Assembly: GCF_900129365.1 (NCBI RefSeq)
Contig: NZ_FQVM01000036.1
Location: forward strand, 1 to 19,950
Origin: Clostridium fallax
GTDB taxonomy: Bacteria > Bacillota > Clostridia > Clostridiales > Clostridiaceae
DNA length: 19,950 nucleotides
Direction: 5' to 3'
A program made the translations under genes and the position numbers. The notes beneath the pieces are model-generated. The model ran no database searches and was not told the origin of the DNA. It saw only the letters and a program-made list of their open reading frames with translations. Below, in pieces: positions 7,162 through 15,562 of the stretch. The first letter of the stretch is position 1, and each line of letters begins with the position of its first letter.

Positions 7162-8340
7162 TTTAAAGTTATATCAAACTAAATATATATTCAATTTAAA
7201 ATTAAGAATAAATATATACAATTAATCTTAAATTTAGAAAATTATAGATATACACTTTAAAAAATATTTTGTAATAACTAATATTTTTTAATATATTGCC
7301 CCAACTAAAAATATTAGTTACTCTTATGTTTATTTTTATATTTATTTTTTATGTTATTATTTTTAATATCGTTAATTTAGTTTTTTGGTAAAATTTAATA
7401 TAACAGAAAAGTGAAATTTATCGTTTTATTTTTTTCACATGTTAATTATTAACTTGGTATTTTTTTGATTAATTATTAAAAAGAAAATTTTGTCATTTAT
7501 TTTTATTTTATTAATAATTATATATCCTATTAAAGATTTTGTAAATATAGAGTTTTATTAATAACTTAATATATAAAAGATTTTACCGATTACATATTTA
7601 ACTCATTTTTGGATAAATATTGAATATTATTAAGCTGTAAAATTACTATCTCTCCTTATCTCTTTCCATTATTGTTAGTTAAAAAATTTCAAAAATTACA
7701 AGTTTATTTATGCTTTTATTCATAGAATAATTTTTAACGTTAAATATATTATTAATTATTAATTTAATAATATAGTTTTAGCCTTTGTATAATTATATTT
7801 TTACTTTCTACTAACTCATAAAAAAATAGAGTAAATTTATTAAATTATCTTTAATATTTATAAAAATATTTATTATTTATAAATATTTAAATTTAGCCAC
7901 ATATCTCTATGGTAATTAGTTAATTCTTATAATATTTATTTATGTTAAAATACTAAGAATTATTTTAAATTATTGTATAAAATTTATATTTTTTAATTTT
8001 AAAAAGTTAGGTCTTAAAAAGTTATTTATTTTAAATTTATTTTCTTATTATTTTAATATATTCATATATAGCTTTAATAAACTTTATAATAATAAACTAT
8101 TTATTGATTATAATTAAATATATCACTTCTCTTCTTTTCATTAAGTAAATATTAAAATCTAATAGGTTTATATCTTATTTTCATAAAAACTCATAATAAA
8201 AAATAATCTTAAAATATTTATAAAGTAAATACTTTTTTAAAACATCTCTAAAATATAGATTTAATATACTCTTATAATAAATTAAATTCACAGTCTCACT
8301 AATAATTTAAATATAATTATTTAAACTCCGTTAAAAATAA
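7162..8340. other. AT-rich region without a recognisable gene
   Basis: About 1.2 kb between the opp leader and the guaA terminator. The rows I counted run at roughly 8-18% G+C, clearly below the neighbouring genes. No frame longer than about 60 codons is present on either strand. GGAG does not occur on the plus strand here, and the two CTCC sites on it (minus-strand GGAG) have no start codon at a usable distance. It contains a perfect 14-bp inverted repeat at 7275-7320 and an 8-bp one at 7922-7961. I see no tRNA, rRNA or coding remnant. It may be plain spacer, a promoter region, a decayed gene, or hold an untranslated RNA. Confidence 0.6.
7275..7320. repeat. Perfect 14-bp inverted repeat in the AT-rich gap
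   Basis: TAACTAATATTTTT (7275-7288) and AAAAATATTAGTTA (7307-7320), with an 18-base loop containing TTGCCCC, the most GC-rich spot nearby. Neither side has a clear poly-T tract. It could be the 3' stem of a small RNA or an operator. Confidence 0.5.
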
Positions 8341-8390
8341 AAAGAAGGTATAGATTGTCTTACTAAATTTGTACAATCTATACCTTCTTT
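8341..8390 (-). terminator. Intrinsic terminator after guaA
   Basis: A perfect 18-bp stem, AAAGAAGGTATAGATTGT (8341-8358) with ACAATCTATACCTTCTTT (8373-8390), and a 14-base loop. On the minus strand it is followed by TTATTTTTAA. It lies 49 bases after the guaA stop. Confidence 0.9.
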
Positions 8391-8439
8391 AAATTAATAT
8401 GTTTAATCTTTAAACATAATGTTTTTACTTAAATTATTT

Positions 8440-9972
8440 TTATTCCCACTCAATAGTTGCTGGTGGCTTAGAAGTTACATCATAAACAATTCTGTTTACT
8501 CCTTTAACTTCATTTACTATTCTTCTTGAAACTTTATCTATAATTTCATATGGTATGTGCGCCCAGTTTGAAGTCATTCCATCTGATGAAGTTACTGCTC
8601 TTAAGGCTATTGTGTGACAATATGTTCTTTCATCTCCCATTACACCAACACTTCTTATATCTGGTAATACAGCAAAGTATTGCCATATAGAACTTTCTAA
8701 TCCTGCTTTAGCTATTTCATCTCTAAATATCCAGTCAGCTTCTTTTACAATATCTAGCTTTTCTTCTGTGATTTCACCTAAAACTCTAATAGCAAGACCA
8801 GGTCCTGGGAATGGCTGTCTCCAAACTAAGTTATGAGGAATTCCAAGCTCCTCTCCAACAGCTCTTACTTCGTCCTTAAATAATTCTCTTAATGGCTCTA
8901 TAAGTGAAAACTCCATATCTTCTGGAAGTCCACCTACGTTATGATGACTCTTTATAACTGCTGAAGTTCCTGTTCCACTTTCAACAACATCTGGATATAT
9001 AGTACCTTGTACTAGGTATGCTATATCTCCTAATTTATTTGCCTCTTCTTCGAATACTCTTATAAATTCTTCCCCGATGATTTTTCTTTTTCTCTCAGGA
9101 TCACTAACACCTTTTAACTTTGCAAGAAATCTTTCTTGAGCATTAACTCTTATAAGGTTCATATCAAAACCTTCCTTGAATATTTTCTCAACCTGATCTC
9201 CTTCATCTTTTCTTAAAAGACCGTGATCAACAAATATACATGTTAATTGCTTTCCTATTGCTTTATGAACTAAAACTGCTGCAACTGATGAATCAACACC
9301 ACCAGATAATGCACAAATAACTTTTTTATCTCCAACTAAATCTTTTATTTCTTTAATTTTTTCTTCTGCAAAAGATGCCATTGTCCATGATTTTTCTAAT
9401 CCACAGATATTATATAAGAAATTCTTAAGCATAGTTTTTCCGAATGGAGTATGTTCTACTTCTGGGTGGAATTGAACTCCATAAAGTTTTTTATCTTCAT
9501 TTTCCATTGCTGCAATAGGACATACTTCTGTATGTGCCACTATTTTAAATCCTTCTGGAGCACTTTCTACATAATCAGTATGACTCATCCAGCATAGCTC
9601 TTCTGTATTTATTCCTTCAAATAATTTTGATGTATTATTAATCTTTATTTGAGTTTTTCCGTATTCTCTTACTGGAGCTGTTGCAACTTTACCTCCTAGA
9701 GTATGAGCCATTAACTGATCTCCATAGCATATTCCAAGTACTGGAACACCTAATGAAAATATTTCTTCATCTACCTTTGGAGTGTCCTCTCCATAAACAC
9801 TGTTTGGACCTCCAGTAAATATTATTCCCTTAGGATTTTTTTTCTTTATATTTTCTATTGAATAATTATATGGTATTATCTCACAATAAACACCAAACTC
9901 TCTAACTCTTCTTGCAATAAGTTGATTGTATTGACCGCCAAAATCTACAACTAAAACTAAATCCTTTTTCAT
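8440..9972 (-). CDS. guaA: GMP synthase (glutamine-hydrolysing)
   Basis: Converts XMP, ATP and glutamine to GMP, the last step of guanine nucleotide synthesis. 510 residues. The N-terminal class I glutamine amidotransferase domain has the triad Cys82 (GICYGDQ), His169 and Glu171 (GVQFHPEVEHT). The ATP pyrophosphatase domain has the P-loop-like SGGVDSS at 223-229. The C-terminal dimerisation/GMP-binding domain ends with the family tail TSKPPATIEWE and includes RQPFPGPGLAIRVLGE. Start: the frame opens at a TTG (9984) that is part of the Shine-Dalgarno TTGGAGGG; ATG at 9972 follows GGAGG at a normal gap and is used. The gene lies 41 bases after guaB and shares its riboswitch-controlled transcript. 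It is closed by the strong terminator at 8341-8390. Confidence 0.97.
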   Translation of the reverse strand: MKKDLVLVVDFGGQYNQLIARRVREFGVYCEIIPYNYSIENIKKKNPKGIIFTGGPNSVYGEDTPKVDEEIFSLGVPVLGICYGDQLMAHTLGGKVATAPVREYGKTQIKINNTSKLFEGINTEELCWMSHTDYVESAPEGFKIVAHTEVCPIAAMENEDKKLYGVQFHPEVEHTPFGKTMLKNFLYNICGLEKSWTMASFAEEKIKEIKDLVGDKKVICALSGGVDSSVAAVLVHKAIGKQLTCIFVDHGLLRKDEGDQVEKIFKEGFDMNLIRVNAQERFLAKLKGVSDPERKRKIIGEEFIRVFEEEANKLGDIAYLVQGTIYPDVVESGTGTSAVIKSHHNVGGLPEDMEFSLIEPLRELFKDEVRAVGEELGIPHNLVWRQPFPGPGLAIRVLGEITEEKLDIVKEADWIFRDEIAKAGLESSIWQYFAVLPDIRSVGVMGDERTYCHTIALRAVTSSDGMTSNWAHIPYEIIDKVSRRIVNEVKGVNRIVYDVTSKPPATIEWE

Positions 9973-10013
9973 ATTTCCCTCCAACTTTTATTCTAAAGTT
10001 TCTTAAAATTTAA

Positions 10014-11468
10014 TTATTGATTTACACTATAATTTGGTGCTTCTTTAGTAATATTAATATCATGTGGATGGCTTTCTCTTAATCCTGATGATGTTTGAAC
10101 AACAAACTTAGCATTTTCATATAAATCTTCAAAAGTTCTTGCTCCTAAATATCCCATTCCTGATCTTATTCCACCTAATAATTGATATATAGTATCTGAT
10201 ATAAATCCTTTATAAGCAATTCTTCCTTCTACGCCTTCTGGAACTAACTTTTTATTTCCTTCTTGGAAATATCTATCTTTACTTCCATGCTCCATTGCAC
10301 CTAATGAACCCATACCTCTATATACTTTATAACTTCTACCTTGATATATTTCAGTTTCCCCTGGTGCTTCTTCACAACCTGCAAATAATGATCCCATCAT
10401 AGCAGTTGATGCCCCTGCTGCTAAAGCCTTTACTATGTCACCTGAATATTTTATACCACCATCTGCTATAACTGGTACTCCATGCTTTCTTCCTTCTTCT
10501 GCACAGTCCATTACAGCAGTTAATTGTGGAACTCCAACTCCTGCTACAACTCTTGTTGTACATATTGATCCTGGTCCTATTCCTACTTTTACACAATCTG
10601 CTCCAGCTTCTATTAAATCTCTAGTTGCTTCTGCTGTAGCTACATTTCCTGCTATTATTTGTAATTCTGGATATAAAGATTTAATTTTTCTAACTGCATC
10701 TAATACACCTTGTGAATGTCCATGAGCTGTATCTATAGTTACAACGTCAACTTGAACATCTACTAAAGCTTTTACTCTATCTAACATATCAGCAGTAACA
10801 CCTAAAGCTGCCCCACATAAAAGTCTGCCCTTAGAATCTTTAGCTGCATTTGGGAAAATTTTTGCTTTTTCTATATCTTTTATTGTTATTAAGCCTTTTA
10901 ACATACCATCTTTATCTACTAATGGTAATTTCTCTATTTTATGCTCTTTTAATAACTCTTTAGCTTCTTCTATAGTAGTTCCTTCTTCAGCAGTTATTAA
11001 AGGCATTTTTGTCATAACTTCTTTTATAGATTTATTATAATCTGTTTCAAAGACAATGTCTCTATTTGTTATTATTCCAACTAATTTTCCATTATTAGTT
11101 ACAGGAACTCCTGAGATTCTATATTGTGACATTAAATTAAGTGCATCTTTGATTAAATGATCTTCTGAAAGGTATATAGGATCTGTAATTACTCCGTTTT
11201 CTTGTCTTTTTACTTTATCTACTTCTTTTGCTTGAGCTTCTATAGACATGTTTTTGTGTATTATTCCTATACCACCTTCTCTAGCCATAGCAATAGCCAT
11301 TTTAGATTCCGTTACAGTGTCCATTCCAGCACTAAGTAGTGGTATATTTAATTTTATTTTCTTTGTTAATTGAGTATTTAATTGAACCTCTCTTGGTAAA
11401 ACCTCTGATTTATTTGGTACTAAAAGAACATCATCAAAAGTATATGCTGTTTTCCATATTATTGCCAT
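10014..11468 (-). CDS. guaB: IMP dehydrogenase
   Basis: Oxidises IMP to XMP with NAD+, the first committed step to GMP. 484 residues, normal length. The TIM-barrel catalytic domain is split by two CBS domains (about residues 95-200). The catalytic loop GIGPGSICTTRVVAGVGVPQ holds Cys303. The phosphate-binding IADGGIKYSGD and the MGSLFAGCEEAPGE segment follow. The flap region contains YRGMGSLGAMEHGS. The C-terminus ends with the ESHPHDI region. ATG start, preceded by AGGGGGAA about 9 bases upstream. It is first in the guaB-guaA operon, behind a guanine riboswitch and terminator that should switch both genes off when guanine is plentiful. Confidence 0.98.
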   Translation of the reverse strand: MAIIWKTAYTFDDVLLVPNKSEVLPREVQLNTQLTKKIKLNIPLLSAGMDTVTESKMAIAMAREGGIGIIHKNMSIEAQAKEVDKVKRQENGVITDPIYLSEDHLIKDALNLMSQYRISGVPVTNNGKLVGIITNRDIVFETDYNKSIKEVMTKMPLITAEEGTTIEEAKELLKEHKIEKLPLVDKDGMLKGLITIKDIEKAKIFPNAAKDSKGRLLCGAALGVTADMLDRVKALVDVQVDVVTIDTAHGHSQGVLDAVRKIKSLYPELQIIAGNVATAEATRDLIEAGADCVKVGIGPGSICTTRVVAGVGVPQLTAVMDCAEEGRKHGVPVIADGGIKYSGDIVKALAAGASTAMMGSLFAGCEEAPGETEIYQGRSYKVYRGMGSLGAMEHGSKDRYFQEGNKKLVPEGVEGRIAYKGFISDTIYQLLGGIRSGMGYLGARTFEDLYENAKFVVQTSSGLRESHPHDINITKEAPNYSVNQ

Positions 11469-11500
11469 TTACAATTCCCCCTACAAATTTATTTTGAGTA

Positions 11501-11547
11501 TAAAAAAAAGCATATTAACTTCTTATGTATAGTGAAGTTAATATGCT
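11501..11547 (-). terminator. Riboswitch expression platform: intrinsic terminator before guaB
   Basis: A perfect 14-bp stem, AGCATATTAACTTC (11509-11522) with GAAGTTAATATGCT (11534-11547), and an 11-base loop. On the minus strand it is followed by a run of eight T. It lies between the aptamer and guaB. The 5' part of the stem (TATAGCATATT) can also pair with GATATACTATA just downstream of aptamer P1, with further pairing of AGTGA in the P1 3' arm to TCACT in the terminator loop. That gives a plausible antiterminator. Confidence 0.9.
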
Positions 11548-11614
11548 ATATGCACAAATTAGATTATAATATGTAAATATAATCTTAATAATTATGAATA
11601 TAGTATATCACATC

Positions 11615-11679
11615 ACTCATAGTCAGGACTTTACGGCTCCCGGTAGATACTCCCTGCCTTATTCAGGGTATATACGAGT
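11615..11679 (-). promoter_or_regulatory. Purine (guanine-type) riboswitch aptamer
   Basis: Read on the minus strand, all parts of the three-way junction are visible. P1 is ACTCGTA/TATGAGT (11673-11679 with 11615-11621). P2 is CCCTG/CAGGG with loop AATAAGG. The J2/3 strand is TATCTACC, and P3 carries the conserved loop CCGTAAA. The GG of L2 and CC of L3 that form the loop-loop contact are present. The specificity base before the P1 3' arm (GAC-TATG) is C, as in guanine aptamers; adenine aptamers have U. P3 is short and has a G-G at its top, slightly weaker than textbook examples. It controls guaBA by termination at 11501-11547. Confidence 0.95.
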
Positions 11680-11725
11680 AAATTTTTTATTTCTTAAATG
11701 TCTTTCCTTAAATTAATTTATACCT

Positions 11726-11754
11726 ATTATAATGTATGGTAATTTTGTTGTCAA
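11726..11754 (-). promoter_or_regulatory. Consensus sigma-A promoter of guaBA
   Basis: On the minus strand TTGACA (11749-11754), a 17-base spacer, then TATAAT (11726-11731): both hexamers and the spacing match consensus exactly. The start site would fall near 11719, giving a leader of about 40 bases before the riboswitch aptamer. Confidence 0.93.
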
Positions 11755-11782
11755 TGAAACTTTCAAAATTTTATTGAAATAA

Positions 11783-11805
11783 AAAAATTACTGAAATTAA
11801 TTTTT
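11783..11805 (-). terminator. Weak candidate terminator after the pilin gene
   Basis: AAAAATTA (11783-11790) and TAATTTTT (11798-11805) form an A/T-only 8-bp stem about 45 bases after the pilin stop. On the minus strand it is followed by TTATTTC. Thermally weak; it also overlaps the region upstream of the guaB promoter. Confidence 0.3.
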
Positions 11806-11848
11806 CTTCACCCTTTTCATTATGCAGGTAATCTTTCTTTTTTCTGTT

Positions 11849-12241
11849 TTAAATAGCTTTTTTATCAATATCTACATTAACAGTCTCATCATTACTTATA
11901 ATAATTTTATATGAAGCACTACTATCTGTAGCAGGGTTTTTCACCTCTTTTAATGCAGATTTTAAATGTTCTTTTTCTTTTTCATCAGTTATTCCTTGAA
12001 TTTCTTTCGTATTAGCATTATAAGTTATTGTCTTTTCAGATCCTTCTATACTTTCATCTGCTAAAAGCATTATTACCGTTCTTTTTATAGTTTCACAAGT
12101 TTGATTATCTGCTTTTTCTTTAGATTTATTCTTTATATTTGTAAAATTAGGAATAGCCACCGAAGATATTACAGCCATAACTGCTAATACTACTATTAGC
12201 TCTACTAAAGTAAAGCCTTTATTTTTATTTAATTTTTTCAA
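11849..12241 (-). CDS. Type IV prepilin-like protein
   Basis: A pilin or pseudopilin, about 130 residues. It has a class III signal: short basic leader MKKLNKNKG, cleavage after Gly9, then FTLVELIVVLAVMAVISSVAIPNF. Mature Phe1 and Glu5 are in place, and the hydrophobic alpha-helix runs to about residue 30. The globular C-terminal part (Lys-, Glu-, Thr- and Ser-rich, one cysteine) is not recognisable. The start is TTG, supported by AAGGAGG 7 bases upstream. It lies 61 bases downstream of, and in line with, a prepilin peptidase gene that could process it. No pilB, pilC or pilT gene is in the window, so whether it makes a fibre, a pseudopilus or a DNA-uptake part cannot be told. Confidence 0.9.
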   Translation of the reverse strand: MKKLNKNKGFTLVELIVVLAVMAVISSVAIPNFTNIKNKSKEKADNQTCETIKRTVIMLLADESIEGSEKTITYNANTKEIQGITDEKEKEHLKSALKEVKNPATDSSASYKIIISNDETVNVDIDKKAI

Positions 12242-12302
12242 ATTTTATCCTCCTTATATTTTAAATTAATTAATCTATAAATACTTTTAAATATTTATGA
12301 AT

Positions 12303-13040
12303 TTAAAAATATATTTCTAGTAAATAATCTTTAAATAAAATTACTAGAATAGTAGACAATGCTATAAATGGTCCTAATGGAATATATTCATTTCTTTTAA
12401 CCTTTTTTAAAAGTAAAAATAAAATAATTATAGCTCCTGTTAAAATAAAAGTTATAAGAGGCAAAATAATAGATAATCTTACTCCTAAAAATAAACCAAT
12501 TATAAAAAATATCTCTATATCTCCATAACCCATATTTCCTTTTGAAAGCAAATATATAGTATAGATAAATAATCCACTAATTATCCCTCCAAATATATAG
12601 TCTAAAATATTTATATTATAAAAAGTCTTCTCTAAAATAATAAATAAAATGGAAATTAAACCAGATATTATGATTGTGTTCTTATATACATATTGAGTAT
12701 TATAATCTATAGTTCCTATAAGAATTAATAAAGCTCCCAAAACTGAGTACTTTAAAAAATATAAATTTAATCCATACTTTATATAAATAAATAAGAATAC
12801 CAACGCCGTTATACCTTCTATAATTGGATATTTAATACTTATTTTACTATTGCAACTTCTACATAATCCTTTTAAATTTATATAACTTATAATAGGAATT
12901 AAATCCCTTTTCTTTATTTTTTCATTACAAAAAGGGCAATAGGAACTAGGATAAATTATAGATTTATCTTTAGAAATTCTGTATATACAAACATTTAAAA
13001 AACTTCCTATAAAAAGTCCTAACAATAAAATTATTATCAT
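12303..13040 (-). CDS. pilD: Prepilin peptidase (type IV leader peptidase, A24 family)
   Basis: A polytopic membrane aspartic protease that cleaves type IV prepilins after glycine and, in many homologues, methylates the new N-terminus. 245 residues. The N-terminal part has GLFIGSFLNVCIYR (8-21) and the zinc-type cysteine pairs Cys35/Cys38 and Cys60/Cys63. The catalytic aspartates are Asp112 (GTIDYNTQYV) and Asp174 in MGYGDIEIFF, the A24 GxGD motif. About seven or eight hydrophobic segments span the membrane. ATG start with AGAGAGGA upstream. It lies just before the prepilin gene, a natural substrate. A TATAAT at 13100-13105 may be its -10 box. The gene is rich in Ile, Leu and Lys but otherwise intact. 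The equivalent in competence systems is comC. Confidence 0.93.
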   Translation of the reverse strand: MIIILLLGLFIGSFLNVCIYRISKDKSIIYPSSYCPFCNEKIKKRDLIPIISYINLKGLCRSCNSKISIKYPIIEGITALVFLFIYIKYGLNLYFLKYSVLGALLILIGTIDYNTQYVYKNTIIISGLISILFIILEKTFYNINILDYIFGGIISGLFIYTIYLLSKGNMGYGDIEIFFIIGLFLGVRLSIILPLITFILTGAIIILFLLLKKVKRNEYIPLGPFIALSTILVILFKDYLLEIYF

Positions 13041-13244
13041 ATATTTCCTCTCTATTTATTATTTATTTTTTTACATATTAATATTAAATTTTTACCTCGA
13101 TTATATTACTGTCCACTTTTAAAATTTAATATACTTATATTACAAATAAAACTCTCTATAAATATTATTTATTTCTATATTTTATATGTTAGTTATATAA
13201 TTCAATATTTTTAATATATAGGCTTTTATTATTAAAATAAAAAA

Positions 13245-13281
13245 AAACTGTATAGAACTTATAATAAGTTCTATACAGTTT
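13245..13281 (-). terminator. Intrinsic terminator after groEL
   Basis: A perfect 16-bp stem, AAACTGTATAGAACTT (13245-13260) and AAGTTCTATACAGTTT (13266-13281), with a 5-base loop, followed on the minus strand by a long T-run. It sits 20 bases after the groEL stop. Confidence 0.93.
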
Positions 13282-13301
13282 ATATCTATATATTTTTAAT
13301 T

Positions 13302-14927
13302 TTAATACATTCCATCCATTCCCATTCCTGGTGCTTGTGGCATTGCAGGAGTTTTTTCTGGAATATCAGCAACTGCTGATTCAGTTGTTAAGAATGTTGA
13401 TGCTACAGATGCTGCATTTTGAAGTGCTGATCTTGTAACCTTAGTTGGATCTACTATACCTGCTTTTATCATGTTTTTATAATCACCATTTAGTGCATCA
13501 TATCCAACACCAACTTCACTATTCTTTACTTTTTCTATTATAACTGAACCTTCTAAACCTGCATTTATAGCGATTTGTCTCATAGGCTCTTCTAATGCTC
13601 TTACTATTATATTTATACCTATTTCAGTGTCTGCTACATTTGAAGTTAATTTAGAAACTTCATTTATAACATTAACATAAGCAGTTCCACCACCTGGAAC
13701 AATTCCTTCTTCAACAGCTGCTTTTGTTGCTGCTAAAGCATCTTCTATTCTTAATTTTCTTTCTTTAAGTTCTGTTTCTGTTGCAGCTCCAACCTTAACA
13801 ACAGCAACTCCACCAGCAAGTTTTGCTAATCTTTCTTGAAGTTTTTCTTTATCAAATTCTGAAGTTGATTCTTCTAATTGAGTTTTTATTTGGTGAATTC
13901 TATTTTTAATTTCTTGCTTATCACCTTTACCATTTACTATTGTTGTGTTATCTTTAGTTATTTTAACACTTTCTGCTCTACCAAGCATATCCATTGTAGT
14001 ATCTTTTAATTCTCTACCTAATTCTTCTGAAACTACTGTACCGCCTGTTAATATAGCTATATCTTGAAGCATTTCTTTTCTTCTATCTCCAAAACCTGGT
14101 GCTTTAACAGCAACACAAGTAAATGTTCCTCTCAATTTATTAACAACTAATGTAGCTAATGCTTCACCTTCTATATCTTCTGCTATAATTAATAGCTTTT
14201 TACCAGCTTGAACTATTTGCTCTAGAACTGGAAGTATTTCTTGTATACTACCTATCTTTTTATCTGTAATTAATATATATGCATCATCTAAGCTAGCTTC
14301 CATCTTTTCAGTATCAGTTACCATATATGGTGATAAATATCCTCTATCAAATTGCATACCTTCAACAACATCTAATTCTGTACCCATAGTTTTTGACTCT
14401 TCTACAGTAATTACGCCTTCATTGCCTACTTTTTCCATAGCATCTGCAATTAATTTACCTATTTCCTCATCAGCTGCTGATATAGCTGCAACTCTTGCTA
14501 TATCTTCTTTACCATTTACAGGTTTTGAAACCTTTTTAATTTCTTCTACAGCTTTATCTACAGCTAATCTTATACCGTTTCTTATAAGTATAGGATTTGC
14601 TCCTGCAGTTACGTTTTTTAATCCTTCTCTAATTATAGCTTGTGCTAATAATGTAGCTGTTGTTGTACCATCTCCTGCAACATCATTAGTTTTAGTTGCT
14701 ACCTCTTTAACTAATTGAGCCCCCATATTTTCAAATGGATCTTCAAGCTCTATTTCTCTTGCTATTGAAACTCCATCATTAGTTATTAATGGTGAACCAA
14801 ACTTTTTATCTAATACAACATTTCTTCCTTTAGGTCCTAAAGTTACCTTTACTGTATCAGCTAATTTATCAACACCTGCTTGCATACTTCTTCTAGCTTC
14901 TTCACCAAATTTAATTTGTTTTGCCAT
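13302..14927 (-). CDS. groEL: 60 kDa chaperonin GroEL
   Basis: The folding chamber of the GroEL-GroES chaperonin, a cytosolic double heptameric ring using ATP. 541 residues, normal length. N-terminal MAKQIKFGEEAR; ATP-site motifs TLGPKGRNVVLD (29-40), NDGVSIAREI (50-59) and GDGTTTAT (85-92); ALAATKAAVEEGIVPGGGTAY in the C-terminal equatorial part. The tail ends in a short Gly/Met-rich GMGMDGMY rather than a long GGM repeat. ATG start with GGGGAGG upstream. It lies 19 bases after groES and shares its HrcA/CIRCE-controlled promoter. Confidence 0.98.
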   Translation of the reverse strand: MAKQIKFGEEARRSMQAGVDKLADTVKVTLGPKGRNVVLDKKFGSPLITNDGVSIAREIELEDPFENMGAQLVKEVATKTNDVAGDGTTTATLLAQAIIREGLKNVTAGANPILIRNGIRLAVDKAVEEIKKVSKPVNGKEDIARVAAISAADEEIGKLIADAMEKVGNEGVITVEESKTMGTELDVVEGMQFDRGYLSPYMVTDTEKMEASLDDAYILITDKKIGSIQEILPVLEQIVQAGKKLLIIAEDIEGEALATLVVNKLRGTFTCVAVKAPGFGDRRKEMLQDIAILTGGTVVSEELGRELKDTTMDMLGRAESVKITKDNTTIVNGKGDKQEIKNRIHQIKTQLEESTSEFDKEKLQERLAKLAGGVAVVKVGAATETELKERKLRIEDALAATKAAVEEGIVPGGGTAYVNVINEVSKLTSNVADTEIGINIIVRALEEPMRQIAINAGLEGSVIIEKVKNSEVGVGYDALNGDYKNMIKAGIVDPTKVTRSALQNAASVASTFLTTESAVADIPEKTPAMPQAPGMGMDGMY

Positions 14928-14946
14928 AATAATCTACCTCCCCAAA

Positions 14947-15231
14947 TTATTCTACTATCGCTAAAATATCGTCTTGTTTTAGAATTACATATTCTTCTCC
15001 ATCAAGTTTTACATCTGTTCCAGCATACTTTGAGAATAATACTTTATCTGAAACCTTTACTTCCATTTCAATTCTTTTTCCATCAACTATTGCTCCAGGT
15101 CCTACAGCAACTACTTCTGCTTCCTGCGGTCTCTCCTTTGCACTTCCTGTTAAAACTATTCCACTTTTTGTTTTCTCTTCAGCCTCTAATCTTTTAATAA
15201 CTACTCTGTCAGCTAATGGTTTTATTCTCAT
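14947..15231 (-). CDS. groES: 10 kDa co-chaperonin GroES
   Basis: The heptameric lid of GroEL, 94 residues. N-terminal MRIKPLADRVVIKRLEAEEKT; mobile loop around KTKSGIVLTGSAKERPQ (20-36), whose hydrophobic IVL contacts GroEL; conserved VAVGPG (42-47), VLFSKYAGTDVK and the C-terminal ILKQDDILAIVE. ATG start with AAGGAGGGG upstream. First gene of the two-gene heat-shock operon, about 50 bases downstream of the CIRCE operator. Confidence 0.98.
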   Translation of the reverse strand: MRIKPLADRVVIKRLEAEEKTKSGIVLTGSAKERPQEAEVVAVGPGAIVDGKRIEMEVKVSDKVLFSKYAGTDVKLDGEEYVILKQDDILAIVE

Positions 15232-15282
15232 TTTAACCCCTCCTTAAGTATTATATATATTAAAATTAATTTTTTCTATTTG

Positions 15283-15309
15283 TTAGCACTCTGTACTATT
15301 GAGTGCTAA
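15283..15309 (-). promoter_or_regulatory. CIRCE element (HrcA operator)
   Basis: TTAGCACTC (15283-15291), nine bases, GAGTGCTAA (15301-15309): a perfect match to the CIRCE consensus bound by the heat-shock repressor HrcA. It lies between the promoter and groES, in the untranslated leader. Confidence 0.98.
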
Positions 15310-15316
15310 TACAATT

Positions 15317-15348
15317 ATTATAATAGTAAATCAATAATAATATTTCAA
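15317..15348 (-). promoter_or_regulatory. groESL promoter
   Basis: On the minus strand TTGAAA (15343-15348) is followed after 17 bases by TATTAT (15320-15325); a perfect TATAAT overlaps it at 15317-15322 but at a 20-base spacing. It is placed just upstream of CIRCE, as usual for HrcA-controlled operons. Confidence 0.75.
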
Positions 15349-15562
15349 ATCACTAAATCAACTTAAAACTTAATAAAACTTGTAAATACTTTAAATATTT
15401 CGAATTATTTTGTATTTACTCATTTTTTCTAATTATATTTAATCTTTACATTATTATAGTATTAATTAATTTTCAATAGAAAGTTTTATAAAAAATTTTT
15501 CTGTCAATAATTTCATTATAAGCAATGCTTTAATATTATATCCGAAAGTCGAGGTGAATATT

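Noticed and set aside
7620..7660. Minus-strand AAGGAGA in the AT-rich gap as a small-gene RBS
   Set aside because: No ATG, GTG or TTG occurs at a usable distance downstream.
7190..7700. Two CodY-box-like stretches (near 7226-7240 and near 7690) upstream of opp
   Set aside because: Each differs from AATTTTCWGAAAATT at four positions by my alignment, and the DNA is so AT-rich that such matches are expected by chance; they are also far from oppB.
15513..15533. Dyad AAGCA-A-TGCTT upstream of lit as an operator
   Set aside because: The core is only 5 bp per arm with an interrupted A/T extension; it lies near the likely promoter but nothing else supports it.
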